A stretch of DNA of 64,000 bases. Source: Lentibacillus sp. Marseille-P4043 (GTDB lineage Bacteria > Bacillota > Bacilli > Bacillales > Amphibacillaceae). A program made the position numbers and the translations under genes. The notes beneath the pieces are model-generated. The model did no database searches, had not been told where the DNA came from, and saw only the letters and a list, made by a program, of their open reading frames with translations. Positions 17,335 to 25,742 of the stretch are shown in pieces (positions within the stretch are counted from its first letter, which is position 1; the number at the start of each line of letters is the position of its first letter). Location: NCBI RefSeq assembly GCF_900258515.1, contig NZ_LT984884.1, positions 1,860,550-1,924,549 of the forward strand. The letters run 5' to 3'.

Positions 17335-18468
17335 TTGTTGCATTCAATGAATTTGGTATCCCAAAGCCCGACAGTAGCGGAAATAGATGTAACTGCTTTT
17401 AAAGAAAATATTCGGACACTAAAAGCGCACATCAAACACTGCTTGCTTCTAGCGGTTATAAAAACAAATGCGTACGGACATGGAATCGTTCCTATCGGGC
17501 AAGCAGCTATTGACGCTGGAGCAGAACGTCTAGGTGTAACAGCTGTTGAAGAAGGTGCAATGCTTCGTGAAAATGGCATAGACGTACCTATTCATATTTT
17601 AAGTTCCGTTACAGCAGATCGGGCAGCAGATATTGTCTATTACGGATTGACAGCCTCCATTTCCGATCAAAAACTAGCACACGCTATCAGTGAAGAGGCG
17701 ATTAAACAGCATACAACCGCCTCGGTACATTTGAAAATGAATACAGGGCTTCAACGGTTTGGCATCGATCCAATGAACATGGTAGATTTTTGCCAATCGT
17801 GTTACCATCTTCCTGGGTTGCAATGGGAGGGGATTTACACACATTTTTCCAGTGCAGATGAAGCGGATTGGGTAACGACGAAACAGCAATTTACCTTATT
17901 TGAAAACACGGTCATGAATTTAGAAAGATATGGATATGATTTTCCCCTCCATCATGTTGGAGGCTCAACCATTGCCATTGAAAGAAATGATATGCTCCTA
18001 GACATGGTCAGACCAGGAATTGCATTATTTGGTTACCCACCAGCACCTCGTCAATGCGATATGATAACACTTCAACCCGTCATGACATTAAAATCCAGAC
18101 TTTTACATGTTCGAAAACTGCCACCGAATACACCAGTTGGATACGGTGGTAGTTATGTCACATCAACTAGGGAAAAAATAGCAATCGTACCAATCGGTCA
18201 TGGCGACGGTTACCAACGTGCACTGTCAAACAGAGGAGAAATGCTCGTGCGAGGGAAAAGAGCACCGATTGTTGGTACAATTTCGCTTGATCAAACTTTG
18301 ATTGACGTCACAAATATACCTGATGTCCGTGAAGGGGATGAAGTGGTTTTACTTGGCAAACAGGGGGATGAGGAAATTAACGCACGTGAAATTGCCGGGT
18401 GGATGAATAGCATTGTTGATGAAGTATTATCGGGGTTGATGGAACGGATACGAAGGAAGTATATGTAG
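17335..18468 (+). CDS. alr: Alanine racemase family protein
   Basis: A 377-residue fold-type III PLP racemase. The TTG at 17335 is chosen because AGGGGAGGG (17318-17326) lies 8 bases upstream; the next ATG (17347) is too far. The PLP lysine is in AVIKTNAYGHG (Lys43) and the second catalytic base in VGYGGSYV (Tyr270). Both are intact, so racemase activity is likely. As part of a catabolic cluster it could be a second, inducible racemase (alanine, or another small amino acid) coupled to Dat, and not the housekeeping enzyme for cell-wall D-alanine. Confidence 0.88.
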   Translation: MLHSMNLVSQSPTVAEIDVTAFKENIRTLKAHIKHCLLLAVIKTNAYGHGIVPIGQAAIDAGAERLGVTAVEEGAMLRENGIDVPIHILSSVTADRAADIVYYGLTASISDQKLAHAISEEAIKQHTTASVHLKMNTGLQRFGIDPMNMVDFCQSCYHLPGLQWEGIYTHFSSADEADWVTTKQQFTLFENTVMNLERYGYDFPLHHVGGSTIAIERNDMLLDMVRPGIALFGYPPAPRQCDMITLQPVMTLKSRLLHVRKLPPNTPVGYGGSYVTSTREKIAIVPIGHGDGYQRALSNRGEMLVRGKRAPIVGTISLDQTLIDVTNIPDVREGDEVVLLGKQGDEEINAREIAGWMNSIVDEVLSGLMERIRRKYM

Positions 18469-18536
18469 ACATGTGCTTCCTCCTTTGCTTAAATCAAGTG
18501 ATAAGTGGCGAGTTCAACAGTTCATTGTTTTTTGAT

Positions 18537-18567
18537 TTTAAATTTCGTAGTTGAAGAAAAATGCGAT
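18537..18567. repeat. Solo terminal segment of the palindromic intergenic element
   Basis: TTTTAAATTTCGTAGTTGAA followed by GAAAAATGCGA is the reverse complement of the right-end sequence seen at about 6872-6906 and 5053-5085. No matching body or second end is found beside it, so it looks like a remnant. Confidence 0.55.
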
Positions 18568-18630
18568 GTAGATTGAAATAGGGGTTGGACTGCCGTTACG
18601 GAAAAACACTTTGCCTTGATACGAGGGATC

Positions 18631-18899
18631 GGGTTGATGTTTCCGCATTTGGGTTGATGTTTCCGAATTGGGGTTGATGTTTTCGAATTGGGGTTGATAT
18701 TCCCGCATTGGGGTTGATGTTCCCGTATTCGGGTTGATGTTTTCGAATTGGGGTTGATGTTTTCGCATTGGGGTTGATGTTTCCGCATTCGGGTTGATGT
18801 TTCCGCATTTGGGTTGATGTTTTCGCATTGGGGTTGATGTTCCCGTATTCGGGTTGATGTTTTCGAATTGGGGTTGATGTTCCCGCATTTGGGTTGATA
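18631..18899 (-). repeat. 20-bp tandem array C (ACATCAACCC type), 13 units
   Basis: Thirteen 20-base units GGGTTGATGT plus ten variable bases (TTTCGAATTG, TTCCGCATTT and similar) and a 9-base partial unit. On the reverse strand the unit reads ACATCAACCC, the same core as arrays E and F. The partial unit runs directly into the stub of a membrane-protein gene at 18902, so the array border coincides with the truncation point. Confidence 0.95.
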
Positions 18900-18901
18900 A
18901 C

Positions 18902-19075
18902 TCCGCGCTCGTGCCAGCAGGAATTACCGGTGTGTTATATTTGTCATATTCGGTGATAGGAAGTAGTATTGCCCTTTTAATTGCGGGGATTATTGTTCAA
19001 TTCTTCTTGCTCCGTTATTTAGGCAATCGTCATGAAAAAAAGTACATGGAAGCGGACAGTAGGATTGGCGCATAG
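18902..19075 (+). pseudogene. C-terminal remnant of a membrane protein, probably a transporter
   Basis: An open frame of 57 codons without a start, ending in TAG. It encodes a typical last membrane helix (SSIALLIAGIIVQFFLL) followed by a short charged cytoplasmic tail (RYLGNRHEKKYMEADSRIGA). The part upstream is replaced by array C. It lies in the correct frame and position to have been a permease gene between alr and the tartrate dehydrogenase gene, so an original importer of the cluster may have been lost. The family cannot be named from this fragment. Confidence 0.7.
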
Positions 19076-19093
19076 AAAAGTAGGGGGGAAATC

Positions 19094-20164
19094 ATGAAAA
19101 ATTACACAATCGCACTAATACCAGGGGATGGGATTGGGCCAGAAGTTGTTGCAGAAGGTGTAAAAGTTTTACAAGCAATCGAAAAGGCGGACGATGCGAT
19201 TTCATTCTCTTTCACGAGGTATCCTTGGGGATGTGAATATTATCTCGAGAATGGAAAAATGATGGATGCGGACGGAATGGAAAAATTAAAAAGTGCTGAT
19301 GCGATTTACCTTGGGGCTGTCGGCTATCCAGGTGTACCTGATCACATTTCATTAAGGGATTTATTATTGCGGATCCGTAAAGAATTTGATCAGTATGTGA
19401 ATTTGCGTCCTGTTACATTATTGCACCCGACCTTGACACCATTAAAATCGAAAACGGAAAGGGACATCGATTTTCTTGTCATCCGGGAAAACAGTGAAGG
19501 AGAGTATGCCGGAGTTGGAGATTGGTTATATAGGGGAAAGCCCGAAGAAGTGGTATTGCAGACAGGGGTATTTTCTCGAAAAGGTACGGAGCGGATTATT
19601 CGTTATGCATATGAAGAAGCACGTAAAGCGAATAAAACATTGACAAGTGTTAGTAAGGGAAACGCCCTAAATTATTCCATGGTTTTCTGGGATGAGGTCT
19701 TTGAGGAAGTTGGAAAGGAATATCCAGATGTAAAAACATATTCGTATCTTGTTGATGCAGCAAGTCTTTATTTTGTTTCAAATCCGGAACGCTTTGGGGT
19801 TGTGGTGACATCGAATTTGTTTGGCGATATTTTGACTGACATTGGCGCCGCAATAACGGGTGGAATGGGACTCGCGACAGGGGCCAACGTTAACCCGGAA
19901 AAAAATTATCCTTCCATGTTCGAGCCTGTCCACGGTTCAGCACCAGATATAGCTGGAAAAGGGTTAGCTAATCCACTTGCAGCCATTTGGTCCGTTAGTC
20001 AAATGATGGATTTCTTCGGTGAGAAGCAGTGGGGAAGCACTATTTTAAAGACCATTAAAAAAATACTAAACGAACCCGAGCAACTTACCCCTGATTTAGG
20101 CGGGAAACGTTCAACAAGTGAAGTTGGGGACCGGTTTGTGGAATTGTTGCTGGAGCGTAATTAA
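19094..20164 (+). CDS. ycsA: Tartrate/D-malate dehydrogenase (TtuC/YcsA family)
   Basis: A 356-residue beta-decarboxylating dehydrogenase of the isopropylmalate/isocitrate family. Family members oxidise tartrate or D-malate, and some reductively decarboxylate oxaloglycolate to D-glycerate. The ATG follows AGGGGGG. Visible motifs are LIPGDGIGPEV, the substrate loop RDLLLRIRKEFDQYVNLRP, and the NAD site EPVHGSAPDIAGKGLANP. The substrate-loop pattern and length match YcsA and not LeuB. It closes the catabolic cluster. A product role in making D-glycerate from hydroxylated four-carbon acids is an inference. Confidence 0.88.
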   Translation: MKNYTIALIPGDGIGPEVVAEGVKVLQAIEKADDAISFSFTRYPWGCEYYLENGKMMDADGMEKLKSADAIYLGAVGYPGVPDHISLRDLLLRIRKEFDQYVNLRPVTLLHPTLTPLKSKTERDIDFLVIRENSEGEYAGVGDWLYRGKPEEVVLQTGVFSRKGTERIIRYAYEEARKANKTLTSVSKGNALNYSMVFWDEVFEEVGKEYPDVKTYSYLVDAASLYFVSNPERFGVVVTSNLFGDILTDIGAAITGGMGLATGANVNPEKNYPSMFEPVHGSAPDIAGKGLANPLAAIWSVSQMMDFFGEKQWGSTILKTIKKILNEPEQLTPDLGGKRSTSEVGDRFVELLLERN

Positions 20165-20174
20165 ATGAAATTGA

Positions 20175-20213
20175 AAAAAGGGTTGCTGGTGATTGATACC
20201 AGGAACTCTTTTT
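20175..20213 (+). terminator. Terminator after ycsA
   Basis: AAAAAGGGTTGCTGG pairs with CCAGGAACTCTTTTT (two mismatches, short loop) and ends in a T run 11 bases after the stop. Confidence 0.8.
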
Positions 20214-20297
20214 GCTTGGTTAAGGGGTAATACATAAATGGAAAAATTCAAGGAACAATAAAGATAGTTTTCCACAAAAATAATGGGGGTGCTTTTT

Positions 20298-20573
20298 ATG
20301 ACGCAACAAAACCTACATCAAAAATTACAACAAGCAAGCAGGCAAATAAAATCGGCTCAGCAAGCTGTTAGTGATGCACAGGGTTCAGATGCACAACTGT
20401 TGGAACAAGCGGAACAACGGTTACAACAAGCTGAGGATGAATTACAAACTGCTCGGGAGCAGGCGGGAACGGAGGCAACGGAAAATCCACAATTCCAGCA
20501 AGCCTCTGAACAACTTCACGATACACGTCAGCAAGTACAGGAAGCGCAGCAAAATAACAACGACATTTTATAA
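20298..20573 (+). CDS. Small glutamine-rich coiled-coil protein, unknown
   Basis: A 91-residue hydrophilic protein. GGGGG (20285-20289) lies 8 bases before the ATG at 20298. Almost the whole chain is predicted helical, with heptad-like spacing and a high content of Gln, Ala and Glu (for example LLEQAEQRLQQAEDELQTAR). There is no signal peptide or membrane segment. I do not recognise a family. It stands alone between two hairpins. A structural or stress-related role is possible but unsupported. Confidence 0.7.
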   Translation: MTQQNLHQKLQQASRQIKSAQQAVSDAQGSDAQLLEQAEQRLQQAEDELQTAREQAGTEATENPQFQQASEQLHDTRQQVQEAQQNNNDIL

Positions 20574-20576
20574 AGG

Positions 20577-20611
20577 GGGGAGTAGATCGATTTTTTTCGT
20601 TCTACTCTCCC
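20577..20611. terminator. Bidirectional terminator between the small protein and the sugar operon
   Basis: GGGGAGTAGA and TCTACTCTCC pair around a T-rich loop in a convergent intergenic region. It serves the gene at 20298 and the leftward operon ending at 20620. Confidence 0.65.
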
Positions 20612-20619
20612 ATTGTTAT

Positions 20620-22320
20620 TTACTCACTCCCGACAACACGGTACAAATAAATCTTCCATGGCAAATTATCCTTCACAAAGTTTCGCTCGTAACGAAGTCC
20701 ATTTTCCTTAAAATTTTCAATTGGTAAAGCTGAAAAAATAAAATCGCCACCTAATTGTTTTAATGCCCCTGTGTTTATTGTAAGGTCATCAATCGTTTTT
20801 TTACTTTTTTTGGTGAACATATAATGTTTTCCTAAGTCACCAACGAACATGTACAACCTACCACCCCATGTGTCAAAATAGCTCTTTAGCTTGGCGTTTT
20901 TTTCAAGTTCCGGGGCGATCACTTTACGAAACTTATGTTTATAGCTTAGTGGAAAGGTATTATTGTACGTGTCCAATGTGTAAAAACCATTATATTGTGC
21001 GATGGTGGGATGGAGACCAATGCTGACAACGCGATAGTTTGACTGGTCATCGCCAATGTAATCCTCAATTTCCTGGAATAAGGACTCGGAATAGAATTGT
21101 TTGAATGTCGGTGTGCCGATTTCACTATACTTGTTTTCCTCGTTCAACTGAAACACCATCCAACATTGCAAGACAAGCAAGATAACAACAAATGGTTTGA
21201 AAAATTTAAAGTGCTTCCACAGAATCGTTAACGCAATTGCGAAACAGAGGTACCAAATTGCCGGATGGAAAAAATGAATCCGGCTAAAATTAAAGGTGTT
21301 GGCGACCATGAAATTATCTTTTACAACACGCCAGCCTTCCCAGTACCAAAATGCGTACCATAATGAAAGAAACACATTAAAAAGGAAAAAGCCAATCAGT
21401 TGCTTTGGCTTTAGTTTACGATAAGCAGCCACAAGCAATGCAAGCCCAATAATAGGAAAAATGATTAAAAAGTGCAGTGACAAATCATGTGTATGGGCGT
21501 TAATTAAATTATGCAGGAATAAATCAAGCGTTCCAGGTAAGTCTTTATGTCCAAGGTCTAATTCATTGCGATGTGAAGTGAATCCACTTTCGAAAAACAT
21601 CGAGTAAATGAGCAAATAATTTTTAAGGATATAAATGCTAGTCATACCCGCAATTGCTGCAAAAAAAGTCCAATTTGCTTGCTTCATCCGGATCCAATCA
21701 AACAACCACCATAATCCCATCAGTGCTAAGAAAAATACAAATGTTAAAATGAAACTTGAGAAAAAGGGAATCAAACATAACACGATCCAGTAATATATCG
21801 GCGTGGCTTTTCCTGATGAACGGATGGTTAGAAAAATATGTAATGCTAATGGCAATCCAGCGATAGATAATAAACCAGAAGGCCAATACGGTAAAATAGC
21901 AAATCCTAATGCAGCACCAGCTGAAATGAGCGGTACATTGTTTTTTCGAAGGATATGATTTTTTAACAATACATACATACCAAAAAAGGCGACAAACCTC
22001 ATGATTGTTTGCCCGATCATATATGCAGTCATTGGCTGAAATAATACATACAACCAGACCATCGCATCGAACGCTGAAGGCAATGCACTTCTTGGCAATC
22101 CGTTAATCACATTTGGCAAGGTAACATCTGCCAGGGTGAAAATCTGCCCACTTTCCGCAAGCATTTTATACCAGACGATATTGGAATCTAAATTGTCATG
22201 TACACGAATATGGGTGTCTTCACCTAGCACGTAATATGGCATTAGATAGGCCAAGATGATAAAACAAGCGATAATAACGTATTTATGTTTGGTAATAGGT
22301 GTGAATCGTTTTGACCACAT
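20620..22320 (-). CDS. Large polytopic membrane protein, YkoS/DUF6044-like (GT-C-type)
   Basis: About 566 residues with roughly a dozen hydrophobic segments and a soluble C-terminal domain outside the membrane (about 370-566). The start at 22320 (MWSKRF) is preferred; longer in-frame forms would overlap the preceding gene further and lack a better ribosome site. A leftward 37-base overlap with the aminotransferase gene points to translational coupling. It resembles B. subtilis YkoS and the YfhO group, which act as outer-face glycosyltransferases using undecaprenyl-linked sugar. In this operon it would transfer the dideoxyhexose to a surface polymer. That transfer role is inferred from neighbours. 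Confidence 0.72.
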   Translation of the reverse strand: MWSKRFTPITKHKYVIIACFIILAYLMPYYVLGEDTHIRVHDNLDSNIVWYKMLAESGQIFTLADVTLPNVINGLPRSALPSAFDAMVWLYVLFQPMTAYMIGQTIMRFVAFFGMYVLLKNHILRKNNVPLISAGAALGFAILPYWPSGLLSIAGLPLALHIFLTIRSSGKATPIYYWIVLCLIPFFSSFILTFVFFLALMGLWWLFDWIRMKQANWTFFAAIAGMTSIYILKNYLLIYSMFFESGFTSHRNELDLGHKDLPGTLDLFLHNLINAHTHDLSLHFLIIFPIIGLALLVAAYRKLKPKQLIGFFLFNVFLSLWYAFWYWEGWRVVKDNFMVANTFNFSRIHFFHPAIWYLCFAIALTILWKHFKFFKPFVVILLVLQCWMVFQLNEENKYSEIGTPTFKQFYSESLFQEIEDYIGDDQSNYRVVSIGLHPTIAQYNGFYTLDTYNNTFPLSYKHKFRKVIAPELEKNAKLKSYFDTWGGRLYMFVGDLGKHYMFTKKSKKTIDDLTINTGALKQLGGDFIFSALPIENFKENGLRYERNFVKDNLPWKIYLYRVVGSE

Positions 22321-23404
22321 AATCGACTGCCTCTTCTCCGATTCCATAATATAACGGCAAACGTAATAATCGTTCACTTTCAGTCGTTGTGTTTGTGTCA
22401 CTGCCAATAAACTTTCCATACTTTCTTCCGGCATGCGAGCTGTGCAATGGAACGTAATGTGTCGCCGTCATGATAGCGTGTTTGTTTAAATAATCCATTA
22501 ACTGGTTCCGTTCTGTCACATCTTTCATTTTAATATAAAACATATGAGCGTTATGCATACAATTTTCTGGTACGTGGGGGATTGTTATGTTCTCCACTGG
22601 CTGCAGTTCTCGTTTATAGTGATGCCAGGTTTGCAATCTATTTTCATTAATTGTATTGGCGTGCTGGAATTGAACGTGTAAATACGCAGCATTTAATTCA
22701 CTTAATAAAAAGGAAGAACCAATATCGCGCCATGTGTATTTATCGACCATTCCTTTCTTAAATTGCTGGCGGTTTGTTCCTTTTTCCTGGATGATTTCCG
22801 CTCGCTCCAGGGCAGTTGGGTCGTTGATGATGAGCGCACCACCCTCCCCACAGGTGTAGTTTTTCGTATCGTGAAAGCTAAAGGTACCAAAATGACCGAT
22901 CGTTCCTAGTGGTTTTCCTTTATATGTACTCAACAAAGCTTGTGCTGCATCTTCAATAACCCATAGTCCATACTTGTGTGCAATCTCCATAATGGCATCC
23001 ATGTCACAGGCGATCCCTGCATAGTGCACAACAACGATAGACTTTGTTCGATCCGTAATTGCTGCTTCTATTTGTTGAGGATCAATGTTCATTGTATCTG
23101 GTGTGACATCAACAAAGCGGATTTTCCCGCCCCTAATTACAAAGGCATTTGCTGTCGAGACAAAGGTATAGGATGGCATGATAACCTCATCCCCGTCTTT
23201 GGTTTCCGTTAACATTGCGGTCATTTCCAATGCAGCGGTGCACGATGGAGTCAGCAGAGCTTTTTTACACTGCAAACGACCCTCCAACCAATCGGTACAC
23301 TTTTTAGTAAACGGGCCATTACCTGATAGTTTACTATTTTCGATCGCCGCACGTATTGCCGATTCTTCACTCCCAACAGCACACGGTTTATTAAACGGAA
23401 TCAC
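22283..23404 (-). CDS. wecE: dTDP-4-amino-4,6-dideoxygalactose transaminase (WecE/RffA-type)
   Basis: A 373-residue DegT/DnrJ/EryC1/StrS PLP aminotransferase that aminates dTDP-4-keto-6-deoxyglucose at C4. GAGGTGATAACGTG precedes the ATG. The internal lysine lies in SFHDTKNYTCGEGG, with the family blocks PSCTAALEM, MPSYTFVSTAN and EDAAQALLSTYKGKPLG. Length and these motifs match WecE. It lies downstream of rfbA and rfbB in a leftward operon but is separated from the preceding gene by repeat array D. Confidence 0.87.
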   Translation of the reverse strand: MIPFNKPCAVGSEESAIRAAIENSKLSGNGPFTKKCTDWLEGRLQCKKALLTPSCTAALEMTAMLTETKDGDEVIMPSYTFVSTANAFVIRGGKIRFVDVTPDTMNIDPQQIEAAITDRTKSIVVVHYAGIACDMDAIMEIAHKYGLWVIEDAAQALLSTYKGKPLGTIGHFGTFSFHDTKNYTCGEGGALIINDPTALERAEIIQEKGTNRQQFKKGMVDKYTWRDIGSSFLLSELNAAYLHVQFQHANTINENRLQTWHHYKRELQPVENITIPHVPENCMHNAHMFYIKMKDVTERNQLMDYLNKHAIMTATHYVPLHSSHAGRKYGKFIGSDTNTTTESERLLRLPLYYGIGEEAVDYVVKTIHTYYQT

Positions 23405-23438
23405 GTTATCACCTCACATTTTAATAAAAACAGTACGG

Positions 23439-23636
23439 TCGCTGGATAAACACCGAAAGTCGCCGAACGAACGCCGGAAGTCGCCGGACGAACGGGAAAA
23501 GTCGCCGGACGAACGCCGAAAGTCGCCGGACAAAAGCCGGAAGTCGCCGGACGAACATCGAAAGTCGCCGAACGAACGCGAAAAGTCGCCGGACGAACAC
23601 CGGAAGTCGCCGGACGAACACGGAAAGTCGCCGGAC
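23439..23636 (+). repeat. 21-bp tandem array D (AAGTCGCC type), about 9 units
   Basis: Nine 21-base units (AACGCCGGAAGTCGCCGGAC and variants), one of which is one base shorter and its neighbour one longer, plus a degenerate unit at the left. The core AAGTCGCCG is the same as in array A. It sits inside the leftward sugar operon, between the stop of the small transporter gene and the start of wecE. Confidence 0.93.
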
Positions 23637-23646
23637 CACTCAGCCC

Positions 23647-23700
23647 GCACCCGCACCCGCACCCGCACCCGCACCCGCACCCGCACCCGCACCCGCACCT
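23647..23700 (+). repeat. Hexanucleotide repeat (GCACCC)9
   Basis: Nine tandem GCACCC units, the last changed to GCACCT, extend array D and end 2 bases from the stop codon of the EmrE-like gene. Such a perfect short repeat is prone to slippage, so its copy number probably varies between isolates. Confidence 0.95.
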
Positions 23701-23702
23701 AC

Positions 23703-24068
23703 TCATAACGATTGACTTGTCACAATAATGCCTAAGACAATTAATCCGAGCCCAGCTATTTTCTGAACATTAACTGGCTCTTGAAAAAGAAAAATAGAAA
23801 GCAGGAAGACCAGAACAAATGACAGGCTCATGAATGGATATGCATAGCTGATATCAAATTTAGTCATTGCCGCCATCCAGAACAGGGAGGCGACAAAAGC
23901 GGAAAGAAATCCGGATAAGATGACAGGATCGAGTAATAGGCGCAATAGAAAAAGCAGCTTATCGATTCCTGCTTCTGGGAGATTTCCAGCCCGATCAATT
24001 TTCCATTTTAAAATTAATTGTCCATAAACGGTAAAAAATATAGTTCCAAAAATATACGCGTATCCCAT
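23703..24068 (-). CDS. Small EmrE/EamA-like four-helix transporter (putative lipid-sugar flippase)
   Basis: A 121-residue protein with four hydrophobic helices, typical of the SMR/EamA half-transporter size. It begins 2 bases after the stop codon of the acetyltransferase gene, so the two are translationally coupled. ArnE/ArnF and other EmrE-like proteins flip undecaprenyl-phosphate sugars. The GT2 gene and the large membrane protein in the same operon suggest the same role here. The drug-efflux motif (a glutamate in helix 1) is not seen. Confidence 0.75.
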   Translation of the reverse strand: MGYAYIFGTIFFTVYGQLILKWKIDRAGNLPEAGIDKLLFLLRLLLDPVILSGFLSAFVASLFWMAAMTKFDISYAYPFMSLSFVLVFLLSIFLFQEPVNVQKIAGLGLIVLGIIVTSQSL

Positions 24069-24070
24069 TG

Positions 24071-24757
24071 CTACACTTCCACCGGCTTGGTACCATTCAA
24101 TTTGTGGTAGACATCTACGGTATGCTTCAATCGGAATCCAAGCGAATAGAATAAATTTAATGATGCTACATTCGCCGCTGAAATGGATGTCCGAAGCGTG
24201 TCATGACCAAGCCTGAACTGTTCCAAGCACCCTTTACTAGCGAATGCTTTTGCGAGCCCTTTGTTGCGAAAATCCTTTTTTATTCCGAGCAGAAGAACTT
24301 TGTCATCTTCATAGCCATAAAAACCAGCAAGTTCATGTTCATAAAACAGCCCAAAAATCTGGCCTTTTTCATGTAAATCTTTTACCCAGTTCATATAACG
24401 TAAGTCAGCAAGCGATGATGGGATATTAAAGTCGCGATGGAACCGTCCATGAACAAAGGCTTCCTCAGCAATAGCGAACACCTCTTCAGCCTGGTAATCT
24501 TCTGAAATGAATGTGCCACCGCGGTCAGACGGCACGAATTCATCACGCATACATTCTGGTTCGATCAATGTATCCATATAGTAAAAGCCATGATCCAATA
24601 ATTTTTCAGGGCTTTTTAATGGATCTACTTTAATGGTGTAATGGCCCTCTTGCCAATCGGTTTCTAGCAACGCATCTTCAGTCATGGAAATAACCTCGTA
24701 TGTGTCGATGGAAAAATTTCGTTTGTCCCATGGTGTAGGTCGTAAGTGCTCCGTCAT
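24071..24757 (-). CDS. GNAT acetyltransferase, likely WecD-like sugar N-acetyltransferase
   Basis: A 228-residue protein with a C-terminal GNAT fold: the LGIKKDFRNKGLAKAF acetyl-CoA loop and SAANVASLNLFYSLGFR are clear. The ATG at 24757 follows GGGAG; an upstream ATG at 24775 lies within the GT2 gene. Placed next to WecE-like and RfbA/B genes, it probably acetylates the 4-amino group of dTDP-4-amino-4,6-dideoxyhexose to give dTDP-Fuc4NAc or its epimer. Confidence 0.78.
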   Translation of the reverse strand: MTEHLRPTPWDKRNFSIDTYEVISMTEDALLETDWQEGHYTIKVDPLKSPEKLLDHGFYYMDTLIEPECMRDEFVPSDRGGTFISEDYQAEEVFAIAEEAFVHGRFHRDFNIPSSLADLRYMNWVKDLHEKGQIFGLFYEHELAGFYGYEDDKVLLLGIKKDFRNKGLAKAFASKGCLEQFRLGHDTLRTSISAANVASLNLFYSLGFRLKHTVDVYHKLNGTKPVEV

Positions 24758-24761
24758 ACAA

Positions 24762-25742
24762 TCAGCTCCCGTCATTCGTATCTTTCTCTAATGCCTCAGA
24801 CGTCGTTTGGCGAATCAAATATAGTGGTCTTCCTTTCGTTTCGTTGAATACTTTTCCCAAATAAAGACCGAGTACGCCAATATTGAAAAAAATCAGTCCG
24901 CCAATAAAGTAAATGGAAACCATCACACTGGTCCAACCTTGAACAGGTACATCCAGAAAAAAGTATCGGCCAACTAAAAACACCCCATACAAAAAGGAAA
25001 TAAGGGAGATGATAAAACCGAATTGAATCGATAATCGTAATGGCTTATTTGACTGGGAAATAATCACATCTGTCCCAAGCGAAATCAGCTTTTTTAGATT
25101 ATAGGATGTTTTCCCTACTTTTCTTGCGTTATGTTCGACCTGAACTGTACCTGTTTGATACCCCATCCATTGGATAAATAGAGGAAAAAAGCGATTTTGT
25201 TCCCTCATTTGTCGAAAACTTTCTACTACCTTTTTTGAGCTGATACTAAAATTGGCGATCGTACAGTCAGATGATCCACTTGTGAAATAATCATACACAC
25301 GATAAAAAAACTGTGATGATTTGCGCTTGATCCATCCATCCTGTCGCTCCACACGCTTACCAAAAACAACATCATATCCTTCTTGCGCTTTGCTATACAA
25401 TCTGCCAATTTCCTCTGGACGATCTTGTAAATCACAATCCATCACGATGATCCAGTCTCCAGTTGTGTGATCAAGTCCTGCAGTGATCGCGTGATGTTGC
25501 CCAAAATTTCGAGCGAGATCAATTCCTTTGACACGACTATCCTGTGCACTTAATTGTTTAATGGTTTCCCAGGCATGATCAGGACTGGCATCATTGACAA
25601 GAATCATTTCCAGGCGGGCCGGAATCGCCTCGATGGCAGTTGCAACACGATTATATAAATCTGTTAAACAAGATTGGCAACCATAAACGGGGACAACTAC
25701 CGAAATTAAAGGATAACTTTTTCCCACTGGTTCACATACCAT
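24762..25742 (-). CDS. GT2 glycosyltransferase, GtrB/ArnC/CsbB type
   Basis: A 326-residue family 2 glycosyltransferase that loads a sugar onto undecaprenyl phosphate at the inner face of the membrane. The catalytic domain shows VVVPVYGC, LVNDASPD, LARNFGQHHAITAGLDH and VMDCDLQDRPEEI. Two C-terminal membrane helices (about 230-300) follow, as in GtrB. The start is uncertain: ATG at 25742 overlaps the end of rfbB and has no clear ribosome site; a GTG at 25727 is an alternative. It is part of a three-component glycosylation set with the genes at 23703 and 20620. Confidence 0.87.
   Translation of the reverse strand: MVCEPVGKSYPLISVVVPVYGCQSCLTDLYNRVATAIEAIPARLEMILVNDASPDHAWETIKQLSAQDSRVKGIDLARNFGQHHAITAGLDHTTGDWIIVMDCDLQDRPEEIGRLYSKAQEGYDVVFGKRVERQDGWIKRKSSQFFYRVYDYFTSGSSDCTIANFSISSKKVVESFRQMREQNRFFPLFIQWMGYQTGTVQVEHNARKVGKTSYNLKKLISLGTDVIISQSNKPLRLSIQFGFIISLISFLYGVFLVGRYFFLDVPVQGWTSVMVSIYFIGGLIFFNIGVLGLYLGKVFNETKGRPLYLIRQTTSEALEKDTNDGS

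Noticed and set aside
7325..20164. Ectoine biosynthesis (ectABC) cluster
   Set aside because: No ectoine synthase, diaminobutyrate acetyltransferase or EctB-type aminotransferase arrangement is seen. The aminotransferase at 10570 is adjacent to catabolic genes and GABA-type.
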